NCBI GenBank assembly: GCA_029027825.1
Contig: CP093399.1
Coordinates: forward strand, 186,001 to 250,000
Length of the DNA: 64,000 bases
Direction: 5' to 3'
DNA from: Rs1 sp029027825
Lineage (GTDB): Bacteria > Pseudomonadota > Gammaproteobacteria > Pseudomonadales > Balneatricaceae
Translations under genes and position numbers: made by a program
Part shown: piece after piece, positions 8,858 to 17,362 of the stretch
Position numbering within the stretch: position 1 is the first letter of the stretch
Layout: every line of letters begins with the position of its first letter
Notes under the pieces: generated by a model
The model's database searches: none
What the model was told of the DNA's origin: nothing
Seen by the model: only the letters and a program-made list of their open reading frames with translations

Positions 8858-9926
8858 GGCTGCTCTTCTATATTCGAACCCCAAAGCACTGCGAATTAAA
8901 TGGAGTTTGATTTGTTTGGTCACTGCATTAATAGTGGCTTTGATAGTATCGGTTGGCATAGGGCCAATGCATATCAGTATGTATGATGCCGTCAGTGTGG
9001 TGTTGTCAAAATTGGGTTTAGTAGAAAGCCAAGTGTCGACGGCAATGCAGAATATTATAGAATCAATTCGTCTGCCTAGATCGATACTCGGCATGCTGGT
9101 CGGGGCTTCGTTGGCGGTGAGTGGCGCAGCTATGCAAGGCCTGTTCCGCAATCCATTAGCCGACCCTGGATTGATTGGGGTTACAGGTGGAGCATCTTTA
9201 GCCGCGGTTTTACTGATTGTGTTAGGTGGCACTACCTTGAACTTCCTCTTCGACATATTCGGCGAGTATACGTTAATGATTGCGGCCTTTGGCGGTGCGT
9301 TTTTGACCACAATGCTAGTGGCTAAAGTTGCAACCACCCAATTTGGTACATCTATCACTAGCATGTTGTTAGCGGGTATCGCGATTGGCATAGTGACCGG
9401 TGCCGCCGTTGGTCTACTGACTTTTATGGCAGATGATGGGCAGTTGCGTACTTTGACTTTTTGGTCAATGGGCAGCTTAGGTGGTGCAACTTGGAGTACC
9501 GTGCTTGCCGCTGGGTCACTCATTATTATTCCGCTGATATGCATTCCAACGCACGCTAAAAATTTAAATGCATTACTGTTGGGTGAGTCAGAGGCGCGAC
9601 ACTTGGGAGTAGATGTAGAAAAGGTCAAGCGGCAAATAATTTTGCTCACTGCGATTGGCGTGGGTGCTGCGGTCGCCGTATCGGGAATGATTGGCTTCGT
9701 CGGTTTGATAGTGCCGCACATCGTACGTTTAGGACTGGGGCCTGATCATCGCTACTTGCTACCGATTAGTGCAGGTTTGGGCGCATTATTTCTATTGGTC
9801 GCAGATATGATTTCTCGTACTATTATTGCGCCAGCGGAATTGCCTATCGGGTTAATTACTACCATTATTGGCGGGCCATTTTTTATCACTATGGTTATTT
9901 ATCGAGCGCGGAGTAATTCCCTATGA
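8850..9926 (+). CDS. hmuU: Heme ABC transporter permease
   Basis: 358 residues from ATG 8850, which overlaps the hmuT stop by eight bases. An ATG at 8829 in the same frame is the alternative. The FecCD/BtuC family is clear: about nine to ten membrane helices, the RLPRSILGMLVGASLAVSGAAMQG-type signature split over residues around 75-100, NPLADPGLIGV, and the C-terminal GMIGFVGLIVPHIVR stretch that contacts the ATPase. It forms the inner-membrane heme channel. A long antisense open frame (8837-9721) is a shadow of this gene. Confidence 0.93.
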   Translation: MTEAALLYSNPKALRIKWSLICLVTALIVALIVSVGIGPMHISMYDAVSVVLSKLGLVESQVSTAMQNIIESIRLPRSILGMLVGASLAVSGAAMQGLFRNPLADPGLIGVTGGASLAAVLLIVLGGTTLNFLFDIFGEYTLMIAAFGGAFLTTMLVAKVATTQFGTSITSMLLAGIAIGIVTGAAVGLLTFMADDGQLRTLTFWSMGSLGGATWSTVLAAGSLIIIPLICIPTHAKNLNALLLGESEARHLGVDVEKVKRQIILLTAIGVGAAVAVSGMIGFVGLIVPHIVRLGLGPDHRYLLPISAGLGALFLLVADMISRTIIAPAELPIGLITTIIGGPFFITMVIYRARSNSL

Positions 9927-10711
9927 GCTTGGTGTTAACAAATATTGGTTTAACCATAAACGGCAAGACTTTAATTGAAAATATTAATCTCACTGTCACC
10001 CCCGGTGAGGTACTTGCTATTTTAGGGCCTAATGGCGCAGGTAAATCGACAGTCTTTAAAGTGATGGCTGGAGAGTATCGGCATTTTAGCGGTGAAATGA
10101 CGATTAATGGTCAAACTTATCAAAGTTACTCATCGAATAGCCGGGCCAAAATGATTGGCGTGTTACCGCAATCATCCGAATTAGCATTTCCTTTTAGTGT
10201 CTATGAAGTAGTGATGCTCGGGCGTTTACCGCACAGTACTGGTAGTAAAAAAGATCGGGGAATTGCGGTGGCAGCGATGCAGCAACTAGATGTTCTTAAG
10301 TTGGCTGATGCGCTGTATCCCTCTCTATCTGGCGGGGAGAAGCAGCGGGTACAGTTAGCTAGGGTGTTATGTCAAATATGGCAGACACCGACAGCTAATT
10401 TAGATGCTGAACATCGGTATTTACTATTGGATGAGCCAACTTCGGCACTAGATTTATCCCATCAACATCAGACGCTATCTTTAGCAAGGGAATTGGCAGC
10501 CAGCGGAATGGGGGTATTATGTATACTGCATGATTTGAATTTAGCCGCTCAATATGCCGATAAAATTTTGATGTTAAGTGCTGGAAAAATAATGAACCAA
10601 GGCAACGTATCTGAGGTGCTGACCAGTGAGCGTATTGCTCGGCTGTACGGTATCGACGTCACTGTTATACCGCACCCTAATCGCAATCATCCATTAGTCA
10701 TCACCGGTTAA
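9923..10711 (+). CDS. hmuV: Heme ABC transporter ATP-binding protein
   Basis: 262 residues. The Walker A motif is GPNGAGKST at about residue 37, the signature is LSGGEKQRVQLARVL, and Walker B is YLLLDEPTSALD followed by the switch His in ILHDLNLAAQYAD. There is a short insertion between the signature and Walker B (WQTPTANLDAEH), as often seen in HmuV proteins. It overlaps hmuU by four bases (ATGA), so the complete hmuSTUV set is translationally coupled. It powers heme import. The operon ends against the convergent glpK. Confidence 0.93.
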   Translation: MSLVLTNIGLTINGKTLIENINLTVTPGEVLAILGPNGAGKSTVFKVMAGEYRHFSGEMTINGQTYQSYSSNSRAKMIGVLPQSSELAFPFSVYEVVMLGRLPHSTGSKKDRGIAVAAMQQLDVLKLADALYPSLSGGEKQRVQLARVLCQIWQTPTANLDAEHRYLLLDEPTSALDLSHQHQTLSLARELAASGMGVLCILHDLNLAAQYADKILMLSAGKIMNQGNVSEVLTSERIARLYGIDVTVIPHPNRNHPLVITG

Positions 10712-10784
10712 AAACACCGTAATACCGAGCGCAGTTATCATGCCCTCAGGGTAAGTTATGCAGAGGTCTCAGGGAATAAAAAAT

Positions 10785-12266
10785 TTATTGAGTCAATACT
10801 TTCTCTACCGATTGCTGCCAGCGCTGCTGGTGGATCTGACGCTGCTGATCATTCCAATCGGGGCTGAACTCAGATTGGCATTGCCAGCGACTGCTAATGT
10901 CATCTAGTGAGCTAAATATTCCCGCTTGCAATCCCGCTAAATAAGCGACGCCCAGTGCGGTTGTCTCTACTAGTGCGGGGCGCTGTACATCTACAGCTGT
11001 TAAATCACTTAGGAATTGTAACATCCAGCTGTTGTTCGCCATGCCACCATCTACTCTGAGTTTATTTAATTGGATGTTTTCATCTTCTATCGCGGTGATT
11101 AGGTCTTTAGTTTGATAGCAGACCGCTTTTAAGGCCGCCGCCACAATGTCGGCAATACCGGTATCCCGCGTGAGGCCAAAAATAGCACCCCTTGCGTTAG
11201 GGTCCCAATGCGGCGCACCGAGCCCTGTAAAGGCCGGCACCATCACTACTTGAGAGTCACTATTTGCCGATTCAGCAAGCTTTTCTACTTCTCTTACATC
11301 ATCGATAATTTTAAGACCATCGCGCAGCCATTGAATCGCTGCACCGGCGATAAAAATACTGCCCTCCAATGCGTAAGTTACTTGTCCATTCAGGCGATAG
11401 GCAACCGTGGTTAGCAATCGATGTTGTGATTTAATCGCTTTATTACCAGTATTTATAATTAAGAAACAGCCTGTACCGTAAGTGCATTTAGCCATTCCAG
11501 TGTTAAAACAGGCTTGGCCAAAGAGTGCTGCTTGTTGATCGCCAGCTATGCCGCCGATTGGAATGCTGGCGCCAAATAGCTGCTTGTCGCAGCGACCAAA
11601 ATCCGCTGAACAATCTAAGACTTGAGGCAGCATAGACGCCGGTATATTGAAAAGAGCTAAAAGTTCAGCATCCCATTGTTGGGTGTGAATATTAAAAAGC
11701 ATAGTTCTAGAGGCATTAGTCGCATCGGTATAGTGGCTTTCACCTGCCGTTAAATGCCAGAGTAAATAGCAGTCGACGGTGCCAAATAGTAATTCACCTG
11801 CTAGAGCCCTGGCTTTGACACCGGCAATATTCTGCAAAATCCAATTAATTTTGCTGGCAGAAAAATAGGAATCAATTAATAATCCGGTTTTATCGGTAAT
11901 TAATTCACTGTATCCTTGCTCCACTAAATCAGCACAATATTGGTGGGTACGCCTATCTTGCCAAACGATAGCGTTATACACTGGATCGCCGGTTTTTTTA
12001 TCCCAAACAATGGTGGTCTCTCGCTGGTTGGTAATGCCGATAGAGCGGATTTGATCGGGTTTAAGCTGGGCTTGTTTTATCACTTGTCTACAAGTTGCAA
12101 GTACGGTATTTAAAATATCTAGTGGGCAATGCTCAACCCAGCCGTCAGCGGGGAATACCTGACTGAACTCTTGCTGAGCTTGACTAATTAATTGCGCATC
12201 GCTATCAAAAATAATTGCTCTAGAGCTTGTCGTACCTTGATCTATAGAGAGAATGTATGATTTCAT
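10785..12266 (-). CDS. glpK: Glycerol kinase
   Basis: About 493 residues starting at the ATG at 12266, giving MKSYILSIDQGTTSSRA, the canonical FGGY-family N-terminus. An ATG three codons upstream has its Shine-Dalgarno too close. DQGTTSSRAIIFD is the ATP-binding loop. FGTVDCYLLWHLT and GIAGDQQAALFGQACF are typical of GlpK, and DGGMANNSWMLQFLSDL is the second FGGY signature. It phosphorylates glycerol to glycerol-3-phosphate in the cytoplasm. The gene faces hmuV and diverges from the glpR-like regulator at 12429. Neither glpF nor glpD is in the window. Confidence 0.95.
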   Translation of the reverse strand: MKSYILSIDQGTTSSRAIIFDSDAQLISQAQQEFSQVFPADGWVEHCPLDILNTVLATCRQVIKQAQLKPDQIRSIGITNQRETTIVWDKKTGDPVYNAIVWQDRRTHQYCADLVEQGYSELITDKTGLLIDSYFSASKINWILQNIAGVKARALAGELLFGTVDCYLLWHLTAGESHYTDATNASRTMLFNIHTQQWDAELLALFNIPASMLPQVLDCSADFGRCDKQLFGASIPIGGIAGDQQAALFGQACFNTGMAKCTYGTGCFLIINTGNKAIKSQHRLLTTVAYRLNGQVTYALEGSIFIAGAAIQWLRDGLKIIDDVREVEKLAESANSDSQVVMVPAFTGLGAPHWDPNARGAIFGLTRDTGIADIVAAALKAVCYQTKDLITAIEDENIQLNKLRVDGGMANNSWMLQFLSDLTAVDVQRPALVETTALGVAYLAGLQAGIFSSLDDISSRWQCQSEFSPDWNDQQRQIHQQRWQQSVEKVLTQ

Positions 12267-12428
12267 TCTTTGCATGCCTTGCTATTAAGGTGCGGGCGCA
12301 ATAACCTACACAATATTATTTGTAGAATGAATGGAAATCTCACTATTACAATTACGGCACTGAGAGACAAAGCCGCAGTCCCCATTCGAGATACTTACAT
12401 TTAGCCATAACTGGATGATAGACATTTA

Positions 12429-13190
12429 ATGACTAGCCAGCAGAGACAAAGCAAAATATTAGCCCTGATTAACCAGAAAGGCTTTATAAGTATTGATGAA
12501 TTAGTAGAGCTTTTTGATGTGACACCGCAAACTATTCGGCGGGATCTTAATCAAATGGCAGATGCTAATAAAATACGTCGTCATCATGGCGGAGCAGAGA
12601 GAGAATCTAGCACAGAGAATGAAAATTATCAAAGTCGGAAAATTCAAAATTTAGCGGCTAAAAAAGCGATGGCTCAGCAAGTAGCGGCAATGGTACCCAA
12701 CGGATCCGCTATCTTTATTAATATAGGTACTTCTACTGAATTAGTTGCCAGGGCTCTCTTGCAACATACTGCTTTGAGGATAGTGACCAATAATATCCAT
12801 GTCGCGTCTATTTTATCGGCCAATAAAGATTTTCAAGTTATCATTGCAGCGGGAGAAGTGCGGCACAGTGACGGTGGCATCGTTGGCGAGGCAACCTGTG
12901 ACTTTATTAGCCAATTCAATATGGATATTGGAATCATCGGCATTAGTGGCATCGGCAATGACGGCTCATTACTGGATTATGACTTCCGGGAAGTCAAAGT
13001 TGCTCAGGCAATCATCGCTAACTCAAGTAAGGTGATACTGACAGCTGATCATTCAAAATTTGGCCGTAGTGCGATGGTTAAACAAGCGAATATCAATCAA
13101 ATAGATGTCTTAGTGACAGATCAAGCGGTGCCTGAAAATGTTGCCAATATCTTGTCGGAACAAAATATAGCGGTGATCATTTGTGACTGA
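12429..13190 (+). CDS. glpR: GlpR/DeoR-family transcriptional regulator
   Basis: 253 residues. The DeoR helix-turn-helix lies at about 5-57 (ISIDELVELFDVTPQTIRRDLNQM), followed by the DeoR sensor domain with IFINIGTSTELVARAL and GIIGISGIGNDGSLLDYD. Gene order and motifs match GlpR, the repressor of glycerol-3-phosphate genes. It lies divergent from glpK with 162 bases between the starts, where an operator would be expected. I could not identify a clear operator by eye. Confidence 0.9.
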   Translation: MTSQQRQSKILALINQKGFISIDELVELFDVTPQTIRRDLNQMADANKIRRHHGGAERESSTENENYQSRKIQNLAAKKAMAQQVAAMVPNGSAIFINIGTSTELVARALLQHTALRIVTNNIHVASILSANKDFQVIIAAGEVRHSDGGIVGEATCDFISQFNMDIGIIGISGIGNDGSLLDYDFREVKVAQAIIANSSKVILTADHSKFGRSAMVKQANINQIDVLVTDQAVPENVANILSEQNIAVIICD

Positions 13191-13324
13191 TAAAGTGGAT
13201 TAATTGCAAATAGTCATCTTAAATGTAAAGAGTTAGTGTTAAAAAAACACGTCTTTGATAGCGTTCATATTTATAGTAAAAGTTGCACCTATCGTCATAG
13301 GTATAACTGTTTAAGGGGTTAACA

Positions 13325-14560
13325 GTGGTAGATCAAATTAAACGCCTGGGTGAGGAACAAGAGCTCGATATATTGTTTGCTCGACATTCTATTTATACAA
13401 AAAACCGAGATGTAGAATACTACGAGTTGTTGTTCCGTAGTAAAGATAATGCTTTTGATCCTAATATTGCTGATGAACAAGCAACTTTTGAGGTGATTGT
13501 AAATAACTATGCCAACGTGATTAAAGACGGCATGCAAAAAACAGTACCTTGTTTTATTAAAGTGACTGATGATTTATTGTTGAATAACAAGTTGCCTGAC
13601 TTGCCAAAAGGCCGTTTTGTTTTGTCACTATTAGGTCGATCAAAGATAACACCTGAGTTAGTTGAAAAGTTAAAAGAACTGGGCAATCAAGGTGTGAGGT
13701 TGGCGCTTTCAGACTATGATCCTAGAGAGCGACGTTTTGACGTGTTGTTGAATATAGTACATATCATTAAGCTGGATATTCAACGCTTAGGTATGGAAAA
13801 CCTACCTGGTTTGATCGCTAAGCTCAAGCCGTTCCATCTTGAATTGCTCGCAGATAAAGTAGAGTCACAAGAGCAATATAATCAATGTGCCACTATGGGT
13901 TTTTCGCTTTACCAAGGATTTTTTCTCAGCGAGCCAACCACCGTTAAAGGCAAAAAAATAGCTGCGAACAAAACAGTATTATTACAATTGTTGGCGGAGT
14001 TTGACCGCCCTGGTGCAAATGCTAAAAGCATCGAAGAGCTGGCGTTAAATGATCCAAATCTAACCTATAAAATTTTAAAAGTAGTTAACTCTGCGGCGTT
14101 TAATACGCCTAAGGAAATCATTTCACTATCTCACGCGATAAGTATACTGGGAATGGCCCAGATAAAACGTTGGGTGGTTATATTTATGACAACCGGGGAA
14201 GAGCACGCCGTTCCCGACCTGGTATCGAATATGCTTGTACGAGGGAGAATGTGTGAAATAATTTCTGAGATGACCGGACAACATGATCCGATTAGCCATT
14301 TCATGGTAGGTTTACTGTCCCAGTTAGATGTGCTGCTGAATATTGAAATGAGTGATTTATTAGATCAGATGCCCTTAAGCAATGAAATTAGCAACGCTAT
14401 TTTAGATCATAAAGGTAAAATGGGTGAGATATTAAGCGATGTTAAATACTACCAACACGGTGACTTTGATTCAGTGAAAGGCAATATGAACAGCACTGTC
14501 TATCAAGTCGCCTATCGGCATAGTATTAAATGGGCAGATCAAGTGATGAAAGCTACCTAG
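13325..14560 (+). CDS. EAL-HDOD (YuxH-like) protein with degenerate EAL domain
   Basis: 411 residues from a GTG start with AAGGGG at 13312-13317. An N-terminal EAL-like domain (about 10-200) is followed by an HDOD domain (about 205-395, with LKVVNSAAFNTPKEIISLSHAISILG). The EAL catalytic landmarks are eroded. The signature region reads YELLFRSKDN, and where active enzymes have a DDFG-type metal site this protein reads ALSDYDPRERRF. It is therefore probably a c-di-GMP-binding or scaffolding regulator rather than a phosphodiesterase. No adjacent partner gene is evident. A strong terminator follows at 14603. Confidence 0.88.
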   Translation: MVDQIKRLGEEQELDILFARHSIYTKNRDVEYYELLFRSKDNAFDPNIADEQATFEVIVNNYANVIKDGMQKTVPCFIKVTDDLLLNNKLPDLPKGRFVLSLLGRSKITPELVEKLKELGNQGVRLALSDYDPRERRFDVLLNIVHIIKLDIQRLGMENLPGLIAKLKPFHLELLADKVESQEQYNQCATMGFSLYQGFFLSEPTTVKGKKIAANKTVLLQLLAEFDRPGANAKSIEELALNDPNLTYKILKVVNSAAFNTPKEIISLSHAISILGMAQIKRWVVIFMTTGEEHAVPDLVSNMLVRGRMCEIISEMTGQHDPISHFMVGLLSQLDVLLNIEMSDLLDQMPLSNEISNAILDHKGKMGEILSDVKYYQHGDFDSVKGNMNSTVYQVAYRHSIKWADQVMKAT

Positions 14561-14602
14561 TTTTCATCTATAAGCTAAGCTACCCCCCCCTCTATAAAAT
14601 TA

Positions 14603-14631
14603 AGCCTCAGCTGCTCAGCTGGGGCTTTTTA
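14603..14631 (+). terminator. Rho-independent terminator after the EAL-HDOD gene
   Basis: The stem AGCCTCAGCTG pairs with CAGCTGGGGCT and is followed by TTTTT. A closely similar hairpin lies at 28009-28038 at the other end of the two-partner secretion island. Confidence 0.85.
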
Positions 14632-14636
14632 GTTTT

Positions 14637-14848
14637 AACCTGAATAAGTGACTTCACTGCACCACATAGCGCAAGCTCTTGATTCACGGCGGTTAGAAAA
14701 ATGCCCGCTGAACCTACGGGTTTTATGCATGGATGCATTTATTTAGCGAATGCAGGACGCATATGAGCTTGCAGCTAAGATTTTTCAATTCCATCGTAAA
14801 ACTAATATCTTACACTCTGTATTCACTTTGAAGTCACGGATTCAGGTT
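14637..14848. repeat. MITE-like repeat, copy B (full length, inverted relative to A and C)
   Basis: A 212-base element beginning AACCTGAATAAGTGACTTCA and ending with the near-complementary TGAAGTCACGGATTCAGGTT, so it has terminal inverted repeats of about 20 bases. The interior matches copy C (31322-31533) reversed: GCGCAAGCTCTTGATT, GGTTTTATGCATGGATGCAT and TTATTTAGCGAATGCAG are shared. No reading frame of note. It adjoins the terminator at 14603-14631. Confidence 0.85.
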
Positions 14849-15631
14849 TAACTAACGGCTCATTGCTCGTTTAGCATGATGCTTCAAAATCAGGCTTTCT
14901 AAAATCGCTGAATTACTAACAAGTTGATTTTTAATTATATATATTAGTTCCTGATTGACCATCATACTCCGCTTGACTTGATAACTGTCTAACAAAGTGA
15001 TTAATTCCAACAAGTTAAGCGAAGTTATAATATGTTTTTATCATTTAATAATGGTTTAGATTATAGCCAGGTCATTTATTTGTAATTTTTTTTTACTTTA
15101 GGTTAGTCTGTGAAGACACAGCACTAATCAGGTAGTGTTTTGTTTTTCCTCTGTGCAGCGCCTCTGTGTCCTCTGTGGTGAAAAAATCTTTAAAGGATTA
15201 GTTTTACGACAGAGGACACAGAGAAGAGATTAAAAGCATCTTTTGCTGCGCTGTGGCGGAAACACATGGCTAATCAGGTATTAGTTTATCACCTGCAGGA
15301 TAACTTGCATTCGTAGAATGAGCTGATCCGATTTTGCTCTCCTTATTAATTCAGTACGTTGTCTTCTGCTGATTAAAATTATTTAGAAAAATAACTGTAT
15401 TGAATAGCATTCTCTATATGCCAAATTTTTAATAGAGCGTCCAGAAGTGTTTTTAATAAAATAATTTGAAATTATCAAAAAAAACCTTACAAATTTACCT
15501 TGCGTTCATTTTGGCAAATCAATAAACTCCTTTCCTTAGTTGTTGTTCATTTTACGTTCAGCTTTATTTCGCTTCAAATCATAGAAAGCGTATTAACCTA
15601 AACGAATGAGATCTTGCCTAGGAGGCTGTAA
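14849..15631. other. Gene-free AT-rich stretch upstream of the two-partner secretion operon
   Basis: No convincing coding region on either strand. It holds the palindromic element described at 15124-15280 and, from about 15350 on, very AT-rich sequence that presumably contains the tpsB promoter. The last bases contain AGGAGG (15619-15624), the ribosome binding site of tpsB. Confidence 0.6.
15124..15280. repeat. Palindromic element flanked by 11-bp direct repeats
   Basis: CTCTGTGTCCTCTGT at 15162-15176 is exactly complementary to ACAGAGGACACAGAG at 15209-15223, with a 32-base loop. The outer sequence CTAATCAGGTA occurs as a direct repeat at 15124-15134 and 15270-15280, like a target duplication. 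GCAGCG/CGCTG-type blocks extend the symmetry. CTCTGTGTCCTCTGTGG-type repeats are common in bacterial intergenic DNA. Confidence 0.75.
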
Positions 15632-17347
15632 GTGTTGTCTTATATTAAATTATATGTACTTAACCTAGCGTTATTTATAGTAAAACTGCACGTTCTATTA
15701 ATCGCACTAGTTTCTACCTATAGCTACGCAAGCTCTCATATTAACCCTCAAGTTATCAATCGAGCTGTTAACGAAATAGATCGGCAAATCAGGCTGCAAC
15801 GAGAAATCGAAAAATCACTGTTGCCCGAGAGCCAGCCTAAACAGACCATTCAAACTAACCCCCTGCAGCAGAGTAAAGTTTTAGAGGGTGGTCCATGTTT
15901 TAAAATCCGTAAAACAATATTAATCGATAGCACTGGCCTTTTACCTATTCCCCTTGACTACACAAAGCTCAATGGTCAATGTGCAGATAGGAAAGCCCTT
16001 GTTCAACTATTAGAAAGCATCAATATTTACTATCAGCAGCAGGGGTTAATAACCACTCGGGTTTACCTTAAGCAGCAGAATTTAAAAAGTGGTGAATTGC
16101 TCCTTGTTGCTAAAGCGGGAATATTAACAGGCTTTAATTATATATTTGGCAAACCAGTAGATAGACGAGTCACCAGCGCTTATCCTTTTTCTGAAGGAGA
16201 TTTGATCACCCTAAGAGAGTTAGAACAGGGATTAGATAACTTAAATAGACTGCAATCACAATCCGCTAAAACTGAATTACAACCAGGTGAACAGCTAGGC
16301 CAATCGCAATTAGCCATTGATATAACCAATGCCAAACCTTGGAGAATTGATTTAGGGTTAAATAACTACGGCGTTAAAACAACCGGAACACGTAAAGCAT
16401 CCATTGGTTTTGGCTATGATAACCTATTGAACCTTAATGATGATTTATATGTAAGCTACAACCAAAATACCAACTCTAGTGCTGCGAACAAACGCAGTAA
16501 GAGCTTATCTTTTAGCTACAATATTCCCTATAAAAATTGGCTGTTTAACTTTTCAACCAGCCAGTACAACTATCGACGGGTACTCTCTGGTATCAATCAA
16601 AATTACGACATCGATGGCTTTAGCAACAATCGCCGCGTCGGTGCCGATTATCTGTTGTTTCGAAATCAGCAATCACGCGTGTATGCCACTTCCAGCCTAA
16701 CCCTTAAAAAAAGCCGCAACTTCATTGAAGATACTGAAATTGAATCACAGTACCGTCGCATAACTTTATTGGAGTTGGGCTTAAAGGGAGATCATCAATT
16801 CCAAAATCAAAACTTTATCGACTGGTCAGTTAGGGTGGTTAAAAACCTAAAAATCCTCACTAGTATGCATGTCATACCGGGGCTTGCTGATGATGATTTT
16901 AAATACTTAAGGGGGGGTATAAAACTTGATGTTCCCCTGGCAAAAAATCGCTACAAATATTCTACCGAGCTAGTATTTCAATATTCAGACGATGAGTTAA
17001 CTGGCTCTGAGCAATTTAGCGCAGGCGGCTTAGGCAGTGTCAGAGGCTTCCACACTGAGTCGATCTACGGCAATACCGGTATGTATTGGAGAAACACCTT
17101 CTCCACCGCCAATAAAAGTTTTGGTAAATGGCAGCTAAAGCCTGAAATATCGTTTGATCTAGGCGCCGTAAAAAGCCCCGCTACTATCACTTGGAGCGAC
17201 CCTTTGGTGGCAGGTGTCGGTTTAGGACTAAGTGCAACATACAAAAAACTTTCAATTAAATTAAATGTGGCTAGGGCAATAAAGCGCCCTAATCAATTAA
17301 GAGGCTCAAAAAACCAAGCCTTCTTTTCACTAAATTACGCATTTTAA
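15632..17347 (+). CDS. TpsB/CdiB two-partner secretion outer-membrane transporter
   Basis: 571 residues from a GTG start with AGGAGG seven bases upstream. After the signal peptide (about 1-34) comes a basic, Gln-rich helical segment (ending near residue 70, with LQREIEKSLLPE), matching the plug helix of FhaC/CdiB. The ShlB-type POTRA region spans about 88-170, then a 16-strand barrel runs to the terminal NYAF. LGSVRGF at about residue 470 is the conserved loop-6 VRGF motif that reaches into the barrel. It exports the TpsA protein encoded 15 bases downstream. Family assignment is firm. The CdiB role is inferred from the toxin architecture of the partner. Confidence 0.93.
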   Translation: MLSYIKLYVLNLALFIVKLHVLLIALVSTYSYASSHINPQVINRAVNEIDRQIRLQREIEKSLLPESQPKQTIQTNPLQQSKVLEGGPCFKIRKTILIDSTGLLPIPLDYTKLNGQCADRKALVQLLESINIYYQQQGLITTRVYLKQQNLKSGELLLVAKAGILTGFNYIFGKPVDRRVTSAYPFSEGDLITLRELEQGLDNLNRLQSQSAKTELQPGEQLGQSQLAIDITNAKPWRIDLGLNNYGVKTTGTRKASIGFGYDNLLNLNDDLYVSYNQNTNSSAANKRSKSLSFSYNIPYKNWLFNFSTSQYNYRRVLSGINQNYDIDGFSNNRRVGADYLLFRNQQSRVYATSSLTLKKSRNFIEDTEIESQYRRITLLELGLKGDHQFQNQNFIDWSVRVVKNLKILTSMHVIPGLADDDFKYLRGGIKLDVPLAKNRYKYSTELVFQYSDDELTGSEQFSAGGLGSVRGFHTESIYGNTGMYWRNTFSTANKSFGKWQLKPEISFDLGAVKSPATITWSDPLVAGVGLGLSATYKKLSIKLNVARAIKRPNQLRGSKNQAFFSLNYAF

Positions 17348-17362
17348 TACAGAGCCATCATC

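Noticed and set aside
8837..9721. 294-codon open frame on the minus strand
   Set aside because: It lies entirely antisense to hmuU, has no family-like sequence and is explained by codon bias of the real gene.
14583..14590. Run of eight C after the EAL-HDOD stop
   Set aside because: It lies after the stop codon and before the terminator, so slippage would not affect any gene.
14561..15631. tRNA or small RNA gene in the long intergenic gap
   Set aside because: No cloverleaf, CCA end or conserved RNA motif found; the structure present is accounted for by the repeats and terminator.
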